Positions 1-6,362 of a stretch of 8,304 bases of DNA are shown here, piece after piece. The notes below the pieces were generated by a model, which saw only the letters and a program-made list of their open reading frames with translations, was not told the origin of the DNA and searched no databases. The position numbers were made by a program, and so were the translations under genes. Where the stretch lies: NCBI GenBank assembly GCA_910585705.1, contig CAJUER010000007.1, positions 24,460 to 32,763 on the forward strand. Direction: 5' to 3'. The stretch's first letter is position 1; each line of letters starts with the position of its first letter. The DNA is from an uncultured Christensenella sp. (lineage in GTDB: Bacteria > Bacillota > Clostridia > Christensenellales > Borkfalkiaceae).

Positions 1-330
1 CTGGCAAGATATGGAACAGCATAGTAGACGCAGTTACGAAGGTGGCGACCTGGGGCGTCAATATGCAGAATAAGGCCAAAGAGGTAATGTCTTCCATGGT
101 GACGAAGATAGTTACCGTAGTGAAGGAAACGCCTGGCAAGATATGGAACAGCATAGTAGACGCAGTTACGAAGGTGGCGACCTGGGGTACCAATATGCAA
201 AACAAGGCCAGGGAAACCATGAACGCCATGGTAACGAAGATAGTTTCTGTAGTGAAAGAAATTCCCACAAAAATATATAACAGCATAAGCGGAGCCGTGG
301 AGAAGGTAGGAACCTGGGGTACAAATATGC
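1..330 (+). repeat. 132-bp (44-codon) tandem repeats in the tape-measure gene
   Basis: Bases 1-55 recur without a mismatch at 133-187, an offset of 132 bp or 44 codons. A third, diverged copy starts near 265 (PTKIYNSISGAVEKVGTWGTNM against PGKIWNSIVDAVTKVATWGTNM when aligned). The intervening part (NMQNKAKEVMSSMVTKIVTVVKE) also repeats with substitutions. The array probably continues left of the window. The exact 55-bp match implies a recent duplication or gene conversion; in-frame repeat number could change tail length. Confidence 0.9.
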
Positions 331-854
331 TGAATAAAGCAAAAAGCGCCATGGAAAGCGTGGTACAGGGAGTTGTAGGCGCCTTTAGCAATATAGGGAG
401 TAAGTTTGCGGACATTGGCAGCAACATGGTACAGGGAATTTGGAACGGTATCAGTAACGGGTGGAACTGGCTGAAAGACAAGGTATCGAGCCTTGCCAGC
501 AGTCTGCTGGACGCTGCAAAAAACGCTTTAGGGATTGCAAGCCCGTCAAAGAAATTCCGCGACGAAGTAGGCGTATATATCGCCCAGGGTATCGGCGTGG
601 GCTTTTCTGATGAAATGAAGAGCGTAAACAAACAGATAGAAGACGCCATACCCCAGGAATTTGATATAGGCGCAAAAGTAAACCTGTCTAAAGACATTGA
701 TATAGACGGAGAGCCAAAGAAGCCGAAGCCAAAGGGCGGAGGGGCAGCGGGCGGCGTTGTGGTAAACCAGTATATCTATGCCAATACGACCGACTACGCA
801 AAGCAGCAGAAGGAAGCTGCCCGACAATTCAGAATGATAGCGAGGACGGTATAA
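1..854 (+). CDS. Phage tail tape-measure protein, C-terminal part (5'-truncated by window edge)
   Basis: The frame is open from the left edge (first full codon at 3) to TAA at 852-854, so this is the 3' end of a larger gene; the GTG at 42 is internal and not a start. The product would set tail length and sit in the tail lumen. Seen: a 44-residue tandem repeat (PGKIWNSIVDAV, then TWGTNMQNKA) followed by regularly spaced glycines and amphipathic helix (KSAMESVVQGVVGAF, IWNGISNGWNWL). It then has the segment GIASPSKKFRDEVGVYIAQG, which is characteristic of the C-terminal region of siphovirus tape measures. The tail end is Lys/Pro/Gly-rich (PKKPKPKGGGAAGG). Family knowledge: tape measures are long, helical, repeat-rich and immediately precede Dit, as here. 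The call is strong from both motif and gene order; total length is unknown. Confidence 0.9.
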   Translation, partial: GKIWNSIVDAVTKVATWGVNMQNKAKEVMSSMVTKIVTVVKETPGKIWNSIVDAVTKVATWGTNMQNKARETMNAMVTKIVSVVKEIPTKIYNSISGAVEKVGTWGTNMLNKAKSAMESVVQGVVGAFSNIGSKFADIGSNMVQGIWNGISNGWNWLKDKVSSLASSLLDAAKNALGIASPSKKFRDEVGVYIAQGIGVGFSDEMKSVNKQIEDAIPQEFDIGAKVNLSKDIDIDGEPKKPKPKGGGAAGGVVVNQYIYANTTDYAKQQKEAARQFRMIARTV

Positions 855-858
855 GTGC

Positions 859-1746
859 ATGGAAATTGAAAAACTGATTTACACCAATGAAATAGGCGAA
901 AGCCTGGAACTAAGCACAGATAGCATATACCATTGCAACGTAAGTAAGGACGTAAGCGGGGTAAGCGGCGTTCAAAGTATAATTTACAGCACCAACAGCA
1001 TGGGGCAGCATGGCGATTCTTACGTAGGGCAGCGGATAGAGGCCAGGGACGTAGACGTAATAGGCCATATCAATACAAGGGACAAAGCGCAGGCGTTGGA
1101 ACTGCGCCGAAGGTTCCTTAAAATCTTTAACCCGGAATTAGGCGGTACGCTGATGTATGAATATGGCAGTTTTAAGCGCATTATAGGCTGCCGGTTGCAT
1201 GGAAAGCCGGAAGCGGAAAGAAAAGAAGTGCTGATAGAGTTTCATATACAGTTAGAATGTCTTAATCCATTTTGGAGAGAGGAACAGGAAGAAAAGGAAG
1301 ATATAGCCAGTTGGGTACCCGCCTGGGAATTTCCATGCGAGATAGAACAGGATAACCCGGAAAGCATGATTTTCGGATACCGCGCCGAAAGTGTGATAGT
1401 AAATTGCTACAACGAAGGCGACGTAGCCACAGGTATGCGGGTGAGGTTTTCTGCCCTGGGTACGGTAAGGAACCCCATAATACTGAATGTAGATACCCAG
1501 GAATTTATACAGCTTAACGTAACCATGCAGACGGGGGACATTATAGAGGTAAACACGATATACGGAAGCAAGGGGGCGAAGCTGATACGCGACGGGGCGG
1601 AAATAGATTATTTCCGATATGTGGATGTAGACAGCACTTTTATGCAGCTTGCCATTAAAGATAATAATTTTCGGTATGACGCTGCCGAGGGCGTCAATTC
1701 CCTGGATGTGGCTATATTCTACAACAAAGAATATTTAGGGGTGTAA
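859..1746 (+). CDS. Distal tail protein (Dit-like, siphovirus tail component family)
   Basis: A 295-residue protein. Dit proteins form the hexameric hub that joins the tail tube to the tip and baseplate. Seen: the N-terminal pattern expected of the family, with a short beta-rich start, then GHINTRDKAQALELRRRFLK (about residues 69-88), then NPELGGTLMYEYGSFKRIIG and LIEFHIQLECLNPFWRE. The last of these resembles the family's conserved F-x-C-x-N/D-P-F-W end of the N-terminal domain. The C-terminal half (about 165-295) is beta-rich, with repeated short strands and I-E-V-N-T-type turns, fitting the galectin-like domain of longer Dits. It starts 4 bp after the tape-measure stop, with a GAGGA-type site at 842-846. 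Gene order (tape measure, Dit, Tal-like) supports the call. Confidence 0.82.
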   Translation: MEIEKLIYTNEIGESLELSTDSIYHCNVSKDVSGVSGVQSIIYSTNSMGQHGDSYVGQRIEARDVDVIGHINTRDKAQALELRRRFLKIFNPELGGTLMYEYGSFKRIIGCRLHGKPEAERKEVLIEFHIQLECLNPFWREEQEEKEDIASWVPAWEFPCEIEQDNPESMIFGYRAESVIVNCYNEGDVATGMRVRFSALGTVRNPIILNVDTQEFIQLNVTMQTGDIIEVNTIYGSKGAKLIRDGAEIDYFRYVDVDSTFMQLAIKDNNFRYDAAEGVNSLDVAIFYNKEYLGV

Positions 1747-1750
1747 GCGT

Positions 1751-2905
1751 ATGGAAATTAGGGTATTCAGTACAGAAGTAGAACCCCTGGGGGCGATTGA
1801 TGAAATCAGCAGCCTGTTATGGGTTACAAAATATTTTGATGTGGGAACCTTTAGCCTACTGGCGCCTATTACAGAAAATAACAGTAAGCTGCTTAAGCGC
1901 GGGAACATTATTACGAAACATGACGGGCGCCGGGAAGTGGTGACGGAAGACGGCAAGATATGGCGCCGGGCGGCACAGATTACATACGTACATATTACGA
2001 AAGATGAAAACGGCCTGGAGCAGTTGGAAGCGCAAGGCTACATGTTAAGCCGCTGGCTGTCAAAGCGCTGTATAACGCCGCAGATTGTAAAAACGGATAC
2101 GAACCAGGCTTTAATAAACCTTATGGTCGAAAAGAATTGCGGCAGCCAGGCGGGCAGCAGGCGAAAATTTCAAAGGTTTTCCGTACTTCCACAAGAAAAG
2201 GTGGCGGGAACACTGGTAGAATATGCGAACGTAGCTTATGCAGACCTGGGGGCAGAAGTCAAAGGAAGGGCGCAGGCCGGGAAGCTGGGGTACGATATTC
2301 TGATAAATGAGAGGGAAAAGCTGTACGGTTTTTATCTGTATAAGGGGAAAGACCTTACGGCCAAAAATTTGGAAGGTAACACCCCCTGTATATTTTCCCG
2401 TGATTTTGACAACGTGGACGAACAGGAGTACACGGACAGTATAGAAAATTGCAAGAACTTTATATACGTCCAGGGGGCTGCCGAAGAGAACGAAGCCCAG
2501 CCGGTAGTAACGGTGGACGCTGCGGGGGCTTCCGGCCTGGAATTGGAAGAGGTTTTTTGCGAAGCCACGGACATAGCCAGGAAGTACCAGGAAGGGGAAA
2601 CAGAAGTAACGATACCATTAAGCACGTACCTGGCAATGCTGCGGACACGGGGAAGCACAGAACTGGAAGGATACGGGGAAGCGGTAAGTTTTACAAGCAC
2701 CATTTCCACAAATTCCAACCTAAAGTATAAAAGTGATTTTGATTTAGGCGACCGTATCACCTGTAAAGAAGTGAAGTGGGGCATACAGATAGACGCCAGG
2801 ATAACAGAAGTTTTGGAAACATACCAAAAAGGGGAAGAAACCATAGAAGCCACTTTTGGGGATAGTTTACCAACGCTTTTAGAACAGATAAAGAAAGTGA
2901 GGTGA
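1751..2905 (+). CDS. Tail protein of the Siphovirus ReqiPepy6 Gp37-like type (Tal-like tail-tip protein)
   Basis: A 384-residue protein that follows Dit by 4 bp, with a purine-rich site (AGGGGTG) overlapping the end of the Dit gene, which suggests translational coupling. The N-terminus (IRVFSTEVEPLGAIDEISSL, then WVTKYFDVGTFSLLAPITEN) and the following IWRRAAQITYVHITKDENG and LEAQGYMLSRWLSKRCI match my recollection of the Gp37-like family. Those proteins occupy the tail-associated-lysin or baseplate-hub position in Firmicutes and actinophage siphoviruses. The C-terminus has a GDRITCKEVKWGIQIDARIT-like beta segment that resembles hub domains. I see no obvious peptidase or glycosidase motif, so lytic activity is not claimed. 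Confident on role in the tail tip, less on the exact family. Confidence 0.75.
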   Translation: MEIRVFSTEVEPLGAIDEISSLLWVTKYFDVGTFSLLAPITENNSKLLKRGNIITKHDGRREVVTEDGKIWRRAAQITYVHITKDENGLEQLEAQGYMLSRWLSKRCITPQIVKTDTNQALINLMVEKNCGSQAGSRRKFQRFSVLPQEKVAGTLVEYANVAYADLGAEVKGRAQAGKLGYDILINEREKLYGFYLYKGKDLTAKNLEGNTPCIFSRDFDNVDEQEYTDSIENCKNFIYVQGAAEENEAQPVVTVDAAGASGLELEEVFCEATDIARKYQEGETEVTIPLSTYLAMLRTRGSTELEGYGEAVSFTSTISTNSNLKYKSDFDLGDRITCKEVKWGIQIDARITEVLETYQKGEETIEATFGDSLPTLLEQIKKVR

Positions 2906-2910
2906 AAAGG

Positions 2911-4035
2911 ATGGCGGATACTTTACCGTTTAATTCGATAAACCATGACCGGGTATATAAGGCGGAAGATTGGGCGTGGTATTTTGCCACGTTCCTGGCT
3001 AATGGCGTGTTTCCTAAACCCAGCGACGGGCTACAGGTGATAGCGTATCAGAACATGGAAGTACGGGTAAATATGGGATATGCCTTTATTAACGGAACAG
3101 CCTTTAGGAACCAGGTAAGCAGAAGCATAACGCTGGCAACAGCGGAAGGGGCGTTAAACCGCATAGACCGTATTGTAGTGCGCTGGGACTTGACAGAGCG
3201 GGACACTTATTTAGCCGTACTTAAGGGCGTACCTTCTGCGAAGCCGACGGCGGCAGCATTAACCAGGAATACGGAGCGCTGGGAACTGGCTTTAGCAGAT
3301 ATTTACGTGGGAAAGGGCGTTACCGGGATACGAACTGCAAATATTACAGACCAGCGTTTTAATAGTGCAGTATGCGGCATTGTGAAGGGTACTGTAGAAG
3401 AAATAGACGCCAGTGTATTAACAAAGCAGTTTACAGATTTTTTTGAAATATATAGCAATGCCGTAATGGATGAATTTAGTGTATATAAGCAGGCAATGGA
3501 AAATTACCTTTTCACCATTGAAGGCGTGTATAACCAGTATATAGCGAAGACCGAAGCCCTGTTTACACAGTATGAAGCGGAGTTTACGGACAGGTACAAC
3601 ACATTCAGTAACACGCTTGAAAGCTGGGAAGCGGAATTATTAAAAGCCTATACCGATTTTGTGGCAAGCATAAAGCTATTTGAGGGAGAGGCGGAAGCGG
3701 ATTTTAACGCATGGTTTGAGAGTATAAAGGGAAGGTTGGGCGAAGATATAGCCGGGGCGCTGGAACTGGAAATAGAACGGATTACGGCTGCCCTGGAAGC
3801 GCTGCAAAAGCAGACACAGGAAGGCGCAAAGGATATTGAACAGAACATTACAGACCTGGACAGAAGACTAACCAGTGTAGAAAATGGCTGGGGTATCAAT
3901 TATAAGCATGAAGCAGTATTAGGCTTGTGTTACCTGGGCGCGGCCTACATGGCAGAACAGCACGAACGAACAGAGGAAACGGCGGTACTAGGAATAGCCT
4001 ATGCGGGCAATTCCTATTTAGCAAATAATTTTTAA
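2911..4035 (+). CDS. Tail fibre / baseplate protein with coiled-coil stalk
   Basis: ATG at 2911 gives 374 residues (MADTLPFNSINHDRVYKAED). A GTG at 2902 would add three codons and overlap the previous stop, but GAGGTG at 2899-2904 is well spaced for 2911, so I prefer that. Residues about 1-157 are beta-rich and resemble the N-terminal particle-binding domain of Firmicutes phage baseplate or fibre proteins (VRVNMGYAFINGTAFRN, then ALNRIDRIVVRWDLTERDTY). Residues about 165-325 are predicted long helix, with aromatic and acidic heptad-like periodicity (YNQYIAKTEALFTQYEAEF, ALELEIERITAALEALQKQT), as in a trimeric stalk. The last about 40 residues carry two short Gly/Ala/Tyr repeats. It lies between the tail hub and the variable receptor binder, so it may be an adaptor or stalk for it (inference). 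No enzymatic motif is visible. Confidence 0.65.
   Translation: MADTLPFNSINHDRVYKAEDWAWYFATFLANGVFPKPSDGLQVIAYQNMEVRVNMGYAFINGTAFRNQVSRSITLATAEGALNRIDRIVVRWDLTERDTYLAVLKGVPSAKPTAAALTRNTERWELALADIYVGKGVTGIRTANITDQRFNSAVCGIVKGTVEEIDASVLTKQFTDFFEIYSNAVMDEFSVYKQAMENYLFTIEGVYNQYIAKTEALFTQYEAEFTDRYNTFSNTLESWEAELLKAYTDFVASIKLFEGEAEADFNAWFESIKGRLGEDIAGALELEIERITAALEALQKQTQEGAKDIEQNITDLDRRLTSVENGWGINYKHEAVLGLCYLGAAYMAEQHERTEETAVLGIAYAGNSYLANNF
3913..4029 (+). repeat. Paired 16-residue repeats at the fibre C-terminus
   Basis: Codons 3913-3960 (AVLGLCYLGAAYMAEQ) and 3982-4029 (AVLGIAYAGNSYLANN) encode two related 16-residue units, 69 bp apart from start to start and separated by a polar linker HERTEET. 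Pattern shared: AVLG-h-xY-xG-xxY-hA. They could be a self-association or partner-docking element; function unknown. Confidence 0.7.
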
Positions 4036-4051
4036 GAAAGAAGGTAAAAAA

Positions 4052-4501
4052 ATGAAGGGTTTTCCCAAAATGTTGAAGACAAAAGAAGACTTCTACAACT
4101 GCCTGGCAATGGTGGCAAGGGGCGAACTGGCAGCAGCCGACTTGTTGGCAAAGATTGAGAGCGCGGAAAAACAGCGCTTTATTTGCTGCCAGGTGGTAGA
4201 GGTGGCAGCGGAAAAGAAGGCCATAACGGTAATGTACTGCGACGAAGCGGCGGTAGGAATGAAATTTACCGCTGGAAATGTAAGCGGAAGCATTGCGGCG
4301 GTGGTACATAAGCAGAGCGGGGAAGCGGAGGCGGCAGGCCGGGAAGGAAACGACCTTACGGCGCTTACTCTTTCCAGGGCGGTGGCGGAAGGAACGGAAA
4401 CCGTAAGCCTGGAAATTAACAAGACCGTGGCCGGAATGGAACCGGGGGAGTTTGATTCACTGAAAGGAGTGTTAAAACAGTATGAGCAGATTACTTGTTG
4501 A
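4052..4501 (+). CDS. Hypothetical protein upstream of the DGR target
   Basis: I do not recognise this 149-residue protein. ATG at 4052 follows GAAAGAAGGT with suitable spacing; an ATG at 4070 is a weaker alternative. It has no signal peptide or membrane segment. The first about 45 residues look helical (KEDFYNCLAMVARGELAAAD). The middle is beta-like (QRFICCQVVEVAAEKKAITV, then GMKFTAGNVSGSIAAVVHK), and the end is acidic and helical (EFDSLKGVLKQYEQITC). Its last 20 bp overlap the start of the target gene in another frame, and the target's ribosome binding site lies inside it, so the two are probably translationally coupled. It could be a minor tail protein, a fibre chaperone or an adaptor for the variable protein; these are guesses from position only. 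Confidence 0.75.
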   Translation: MKGFPKMLKTKEDFYNCLAMVARGELAAADLLAKIESAEKQRFICCQVVEVAAEKKAITVMYCDEAAVGMKFTAGNVSGSIAAVVHKQSGEAEAAGREGNDLTALTLSRAVAEGTETVSLEINKTVAGMEPGEFDSLKGVLKQYEQITC

Positions 4502-5624
4502 TGATGTAACAAAGACAGACCGCCGGGCGCTGCTGAATGTCAATAAAATGGCTACTATTTCCGATATTGTGGCGCCTAAAAACGAATACCTGTACGCCAG
4601 CGGGGCGAATGAATTAACATTGTTGGACGGCTGCGTAATTGCTGTAGGCGGCGCGGGTATTTTTGCGACCGAAGCAACGGTTATTACAGCCGGGAACCTG
4701 GACGTAGGAAGCGCGTTTGAAGTAGGGAAGGACTATTATGTATATATATGCGATACCAGGGTGGACGCACAGAACGAACGGTACGTAGTTTCCTTAAATT
4801 CTACGTATCCGGCTGGATGGAACGCAAGCGATAGCCGGAAAATCGGCGGTTTTCATTATGGGCGCGTTCGCAAAGTGGACGGGAACCTGCAGCCCGTGAA
4901 CAGCAGCGGCGCCATTTTTGGCACTGGATGGGAAAGCGCGGTAAGTAATGGGATTGTACCCCGCAGCGTATGGACGCTGGGACACCGCCCGAAATGCAAC
5001 CCGGAAGGAATGGTATACCTGGGCGGCGGTACCTGGATAGACATTTACTTAAATTCTGATGATGGAGCCTATGGCCTTAAGTCTGAATATGGGTGCGCGC
5101 CCATGACCGGAACCGAAGGCATGAACTGGTATACCTTCACGGAGCGTCTGGCGAAATCCGGTAAGCGTATGCCGGATTATAGCGACTTTTGCGCGTATGC
5201 GTTCGGAAGCCCGGCAGGCCTTGACAATGCCAATACGAACGCCTGGACGGCCACCACGAACACGGGAAGGGGCGTTACCGGAAGCGTGGTTAATGCGGTA
5301 TCGGCTGTAGGCTGCGTGGACGCCGTAGGCCGTGTGTGGGAATGGCTTAACGACCTTATCACAAGGGCAGAACACGCTACAAATACCGAATATCACCCTA
5401 CAGTAGCCTGGGGATGGGATAAGAAAAGCCCATTAAAGGACAATGCGACAAAATACGATGTAGGAAACATTTACCAGTATTATGCGTATTCCCTTGCGGC
5501 GCTGATTGCGGGCGGCGACTGGAGCAGTGGCGCCAATGCGGGCGCCCGCGCCGTGGATTGCATCCATTACCCGTGGAATGTCAGCACGCTCCTTGGCGCG
5601 CGCGGGGCGTGTGACTCTTTGTAG
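4482..5624 (+). CDS. DGR target: variable receptor-binding protein with C-terminal C-type-lectin-like fold
   Basis: A 380-residue protein whose 3' end contains the variable repeat (about residues 338-378). ATG at 4482 is preceded by AAAGGAG at 4463-4469 inside the upstream gene. The C-terminal about 180 residues resemble the formylglycine-generating-enzyme / Mtd-type C-type-lectin fold used by many DGR targets: MNWYTFTERLAKSGKRMPDY (214-233), GRVWEWLND (283-291), then GGDW (344-347), GARAVDC (354-360) and GARGAC (372-377). Compared with TR, residues D346, S348, S349, D359, I361, H362, S368, L370 and L371 are diversified. N352 and N366 are mutable Asn codons that are unchanged. The N-terminal about 160 residues are beta-rich and probably attach the protein to the tail tip (inference). 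By analogy with BPP-1 Mtd it should bind the host-surface ligand. The ligand is unknown. Confidence 0.9.
   Translation: MSRLLVDDVTKTDRRALLNVNKMATISDIVAPKNEYLYASGANELTLLDGCVIAVGGAGIFATEATVITAGNLDVGSAFEVGKDYYVYICDTRVDAQNERYVVSLNSTYPAGWNASDSRKIGGFHYGRVRKVDGNLQPVNSSGAIFGTGWESAVSNGIVPRSVWTLGHRPKCNPEGMVYLGGGTWIDIYLNSDDGAYGLKSEYGCAPMTGTEGMNWYTFTERLAKSGKRMPDYSDFCAYAFGSPAGLDNANTNAWTATTNTGRGVTGSVVNAVSAVGCVDAVGRVWEWLNDLITRAEHATNTEYHPTVAWGWDKKSPLKDNATKYDVGNIYQYYAYSLAALIAGGDWSSGANAGARAVDCIHYPWNVSTLLGARGACDSL
5491..5616 (+). repeat. DGR variable repeat (VR)
   Basis: This 126-bp stretch matches TR at 6063-6188 (offset 572) with 10 substitutions at 5517, 5524, 5527, 5556, 5563, 5565, 5584, 5589, 5590 and 5592. 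In TR every one of these is A; here they are G (5), T (2) and C (3). None of the 101 non-adenine TR positions differs, and 10 of 25 TR adenines do. The match ends sharply at both sides. VR stops 5 bp before the target's stop codon. Confidence 0.97.
5595..5616 (+). promoter_or_regulatory. IMH-like 3' end of VR with 15-nt G/C tract
   Basis: The last part of VR begins with a 15-nt run of only G and C (5595-5609), followed by TGTGACT. The same sequence ends TR (6167-6188). In BPP-1, a G/C-only element and the initiation-of-mutagenic-homing sequence at the 3' end of VR mark where cDNA integration starts; position and composition agree here. Unlike BPP-1, VR and TR do not differ in this segment. 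Confidence 0.65.
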
Positions 5625-5651
5625 ACGGCGGGCGAAAGCCCAGCCGACTAC
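5621..5651 (+). promoter_or_regulatory. GAAA-loop hairpin/cruciform downstream of VR
   Basis: Bases 5626-5633 (CGGCGGGC) pair with 5638-5646 (GCCCAGCCG, with A5642 bulged) around a GAAA loop at 5634-5637. An outer GTAG (5621-5624) pairs with CTAC (5648-5651) across an A-A mismatch. It begins just after VR and overlaps the target's stop codon. Studied DGRs such as BPP-1 need a short hairpin with a GNRA-like 4-nt loop just downstream of VR for efficient homing. There is no U tract, so it is not a terminator. No matching hairpin follows TR, which fits its role in marking the recipient site. Its 3' arm is just before the avd ribosome binding site, so an effect on avd translation is also possible. 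Confidence 0.75.
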
Positions 5652-5664
5652 GTGGGGGTGAAAA

Positions 5665-6036
5665 ATGAATATACAGGAACAAACAGACGTCGTACACCAA
5701 AAGGTGTACGACTTTCTTTTATATCTGTATCCGCTGCTTAGTAAGTATCCGAAGTATGAAAAATTCAGCCTACAGACGGCCACCAGGAACGCCATATTAG
5801 AGGTTTTATTGGAGTTGGTGAAGTGGGATAAGACGGCGACAAAAAGCCACCTGTATACTGCGGATAGCGCGCTACAGCAGGCCAAAGAACTGATACGCCT
5901 GGCGAATGACCTTAAGTACAGCGCCATGAATAAGCAGCATTACGGGGTAAGCTGCGGAAAGCTGGCGGAAATAGGCGTAATGCTGGGCGTTCTGATAGAG
6001 GATGTAAAAGCGGGAAGCGGAAGTAAAGGAAAATAA
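5665..6036 (+). CDS. avd: DGR accessory variability determinant (Avd)
   Basis: A 123-residue, mostly helical protein, close to the size of Bordetella Avd. Avd forms a positively charged barrel-like pentamer that binds the DGR RT and RNA and is needed for mutagenic cDNA synthesis. Seen: a four-helix pattern, with VVHQKVYDFLLYLYPLLSKY, a YPKYEKFSLQTATRNAILEV segment typical of this family, then SALQQAKELIRLANDLKY and a last helix CGKLAEIGVMLGVLIEDVKA. The C-terminus is Gly/Ser/Lys-rich (GSGSKGK). GGGGGTG at 5654-5660 is the ribosome binding site. It lies between VR and TR as in BPP-1. A terminator-like hairpin sits in codons 9-16. Confidence 0.9.
   Translation: MNIQEQTDVVHQKVYDFLLYLYPLLSKYPKYEKFSLQTATRNAILEVLLELVKWDKTATKSHLYTADSALQQAKELIRLANDLKYSAMNKQHYGVSCGKLAEIGVMLGVLIEDVKAGSGSKGK
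5689..5720 (+). terminator. Terminator-like perfect hairpin inside the start of avd
   Basis: GTCGTACACC (5689-5698) and GGTGTACGAC (5703-5712) form a perfect 10-bp stem with an AAAA loop, followed on the + strand by TTTCTTTT (5713-5720). This is the form of an intrinsic terminator, and the T tail exists only in the + direction. It lies 24 bp inside avd and 65 bp after the target stop. It could reduce transcription of avd, TR and RT relative to the tail genes, perhaps relieved when ribosomes translate avd (inference). Alternatives are a second homing structure or chance, since the bases are also coding. Confidence 0.5.
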
Positions 6037-6040
6037 AGAT

Positions 6041-6211
6041 ATGGGGCAACTGCTTATTTTAGCCCTTGCGGCGCTGATTGCGGGCGGCAACTGGAACAAT
6101 GGCGCCAATGCGGGCGCCCGCGCCGTGAATTGCAACAATTACCCGTGGAATGTCAACACGAACATTGGCGCGCGCGGGGCGTGTGACTTAGTGAAAGTAT
6201 TACAGGCTTAG
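6041..6211 (+). other. Short open frame spanning the template repeat
   Basis: ATG at 6041 opens a 56-codon frame ending in TAG at 6209-6211, preceded by AAAGGA at 6025-6030. It reads TR in the same frame as VR in the target (GGNWNNGANAGARAVNCNNY and onward) after a hydrophobic start MGQLLILALAALIAGG. The open frame is expected simply because TR must encode a stop-free VR. The added start and ribosome site may be coincidence. I do not call it a gene. Confidence 0.3.
6063..6188 (+). repeat. DGR template repeat (TR)
   Basis: The invariant donor for VR, 126 bp with 25 adenines. Ten Asn AAC/AAT codons lie in the frame used by VR, the classic design in which adenine mutagenesis of AAY gives many amino acids without stop codons. 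Eight of the ten Asn codons differ in the current VR, as does one Ile codon (ATT to CTT). The 3' end is the G/C-only tract at 6167-6181 followed by TGTGACT. Confidence 0.97.
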
Positions 6212-6362
6212 TGTTCCCCGGAACCCTAGCAAGGACTTAAAGGAATTTAGGTATAGTGCTTAATAATTCTATAGTCAGAGCGGTTGTACCCGCCGGAAAA
6301 GGCAAAAAGAAAAATACAGGCTGCTGGTTAGTAGCTGCGGCGAAGGACAGGGGCTTATTTTT

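Larger units (their letters stand above)
6037..6362 (+). ncRNA. DGR template RNA region (TR plus spacer to RT)
   Basis: The 326 bp between avd and RT hold no conventional gene. They contain TR (6063-6188) and a 174-nt spacer (6189-6362). In BPP-1 the functional RNA includes the end of avd, TR and the spacer, and cDNA synthesis is primed from the spacer; the layout here is equivalent. The spacer contains a likely hairpin at 6320-6335 (GCTGCT, loop GGTT, AGTAGC, one G-U pair) just before the RT ribosome binding site, and a weaker one around TATAG (6252-6256) and CTATA (6269-6273). RNA ends and the priming site cannot be read from sequence. No clear promoter is visible. Confidence 0.75.

Noticed and set aside
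2332..2853. Long minus-strand open frame (173 codons), with others opposite 3896-4309, 4093-4512 and 5433-5927
   Set aside because: Each lies opposite a well-supported + strand gene, has no plausible ribosome binding site or recognisable domains, and gives low-complexity Ser/Leu/Pro-rich translations.
2902..2910. GTG start at 2902 for the fibre gene
   Set aside because: It would overlap the upstream stop, and the best ribosome binding site (2899-2904) is spaced for ATG 2911.
5621..5651. Hairpin after the target gene as an intrinsic terminator
   Set aside because: There is no T tract after the stem. Its GAAA loop and position next to VR fit the DGR homing hairpin better.
6245..6275. AT-rich stretch with TATAGT in the TR-RT spacer as a promoter for RT
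   Set aside because: No -35-like hexamer at a suitable distance; more simply part of the DGR RNA with possible TATAG/CTATA pairing.
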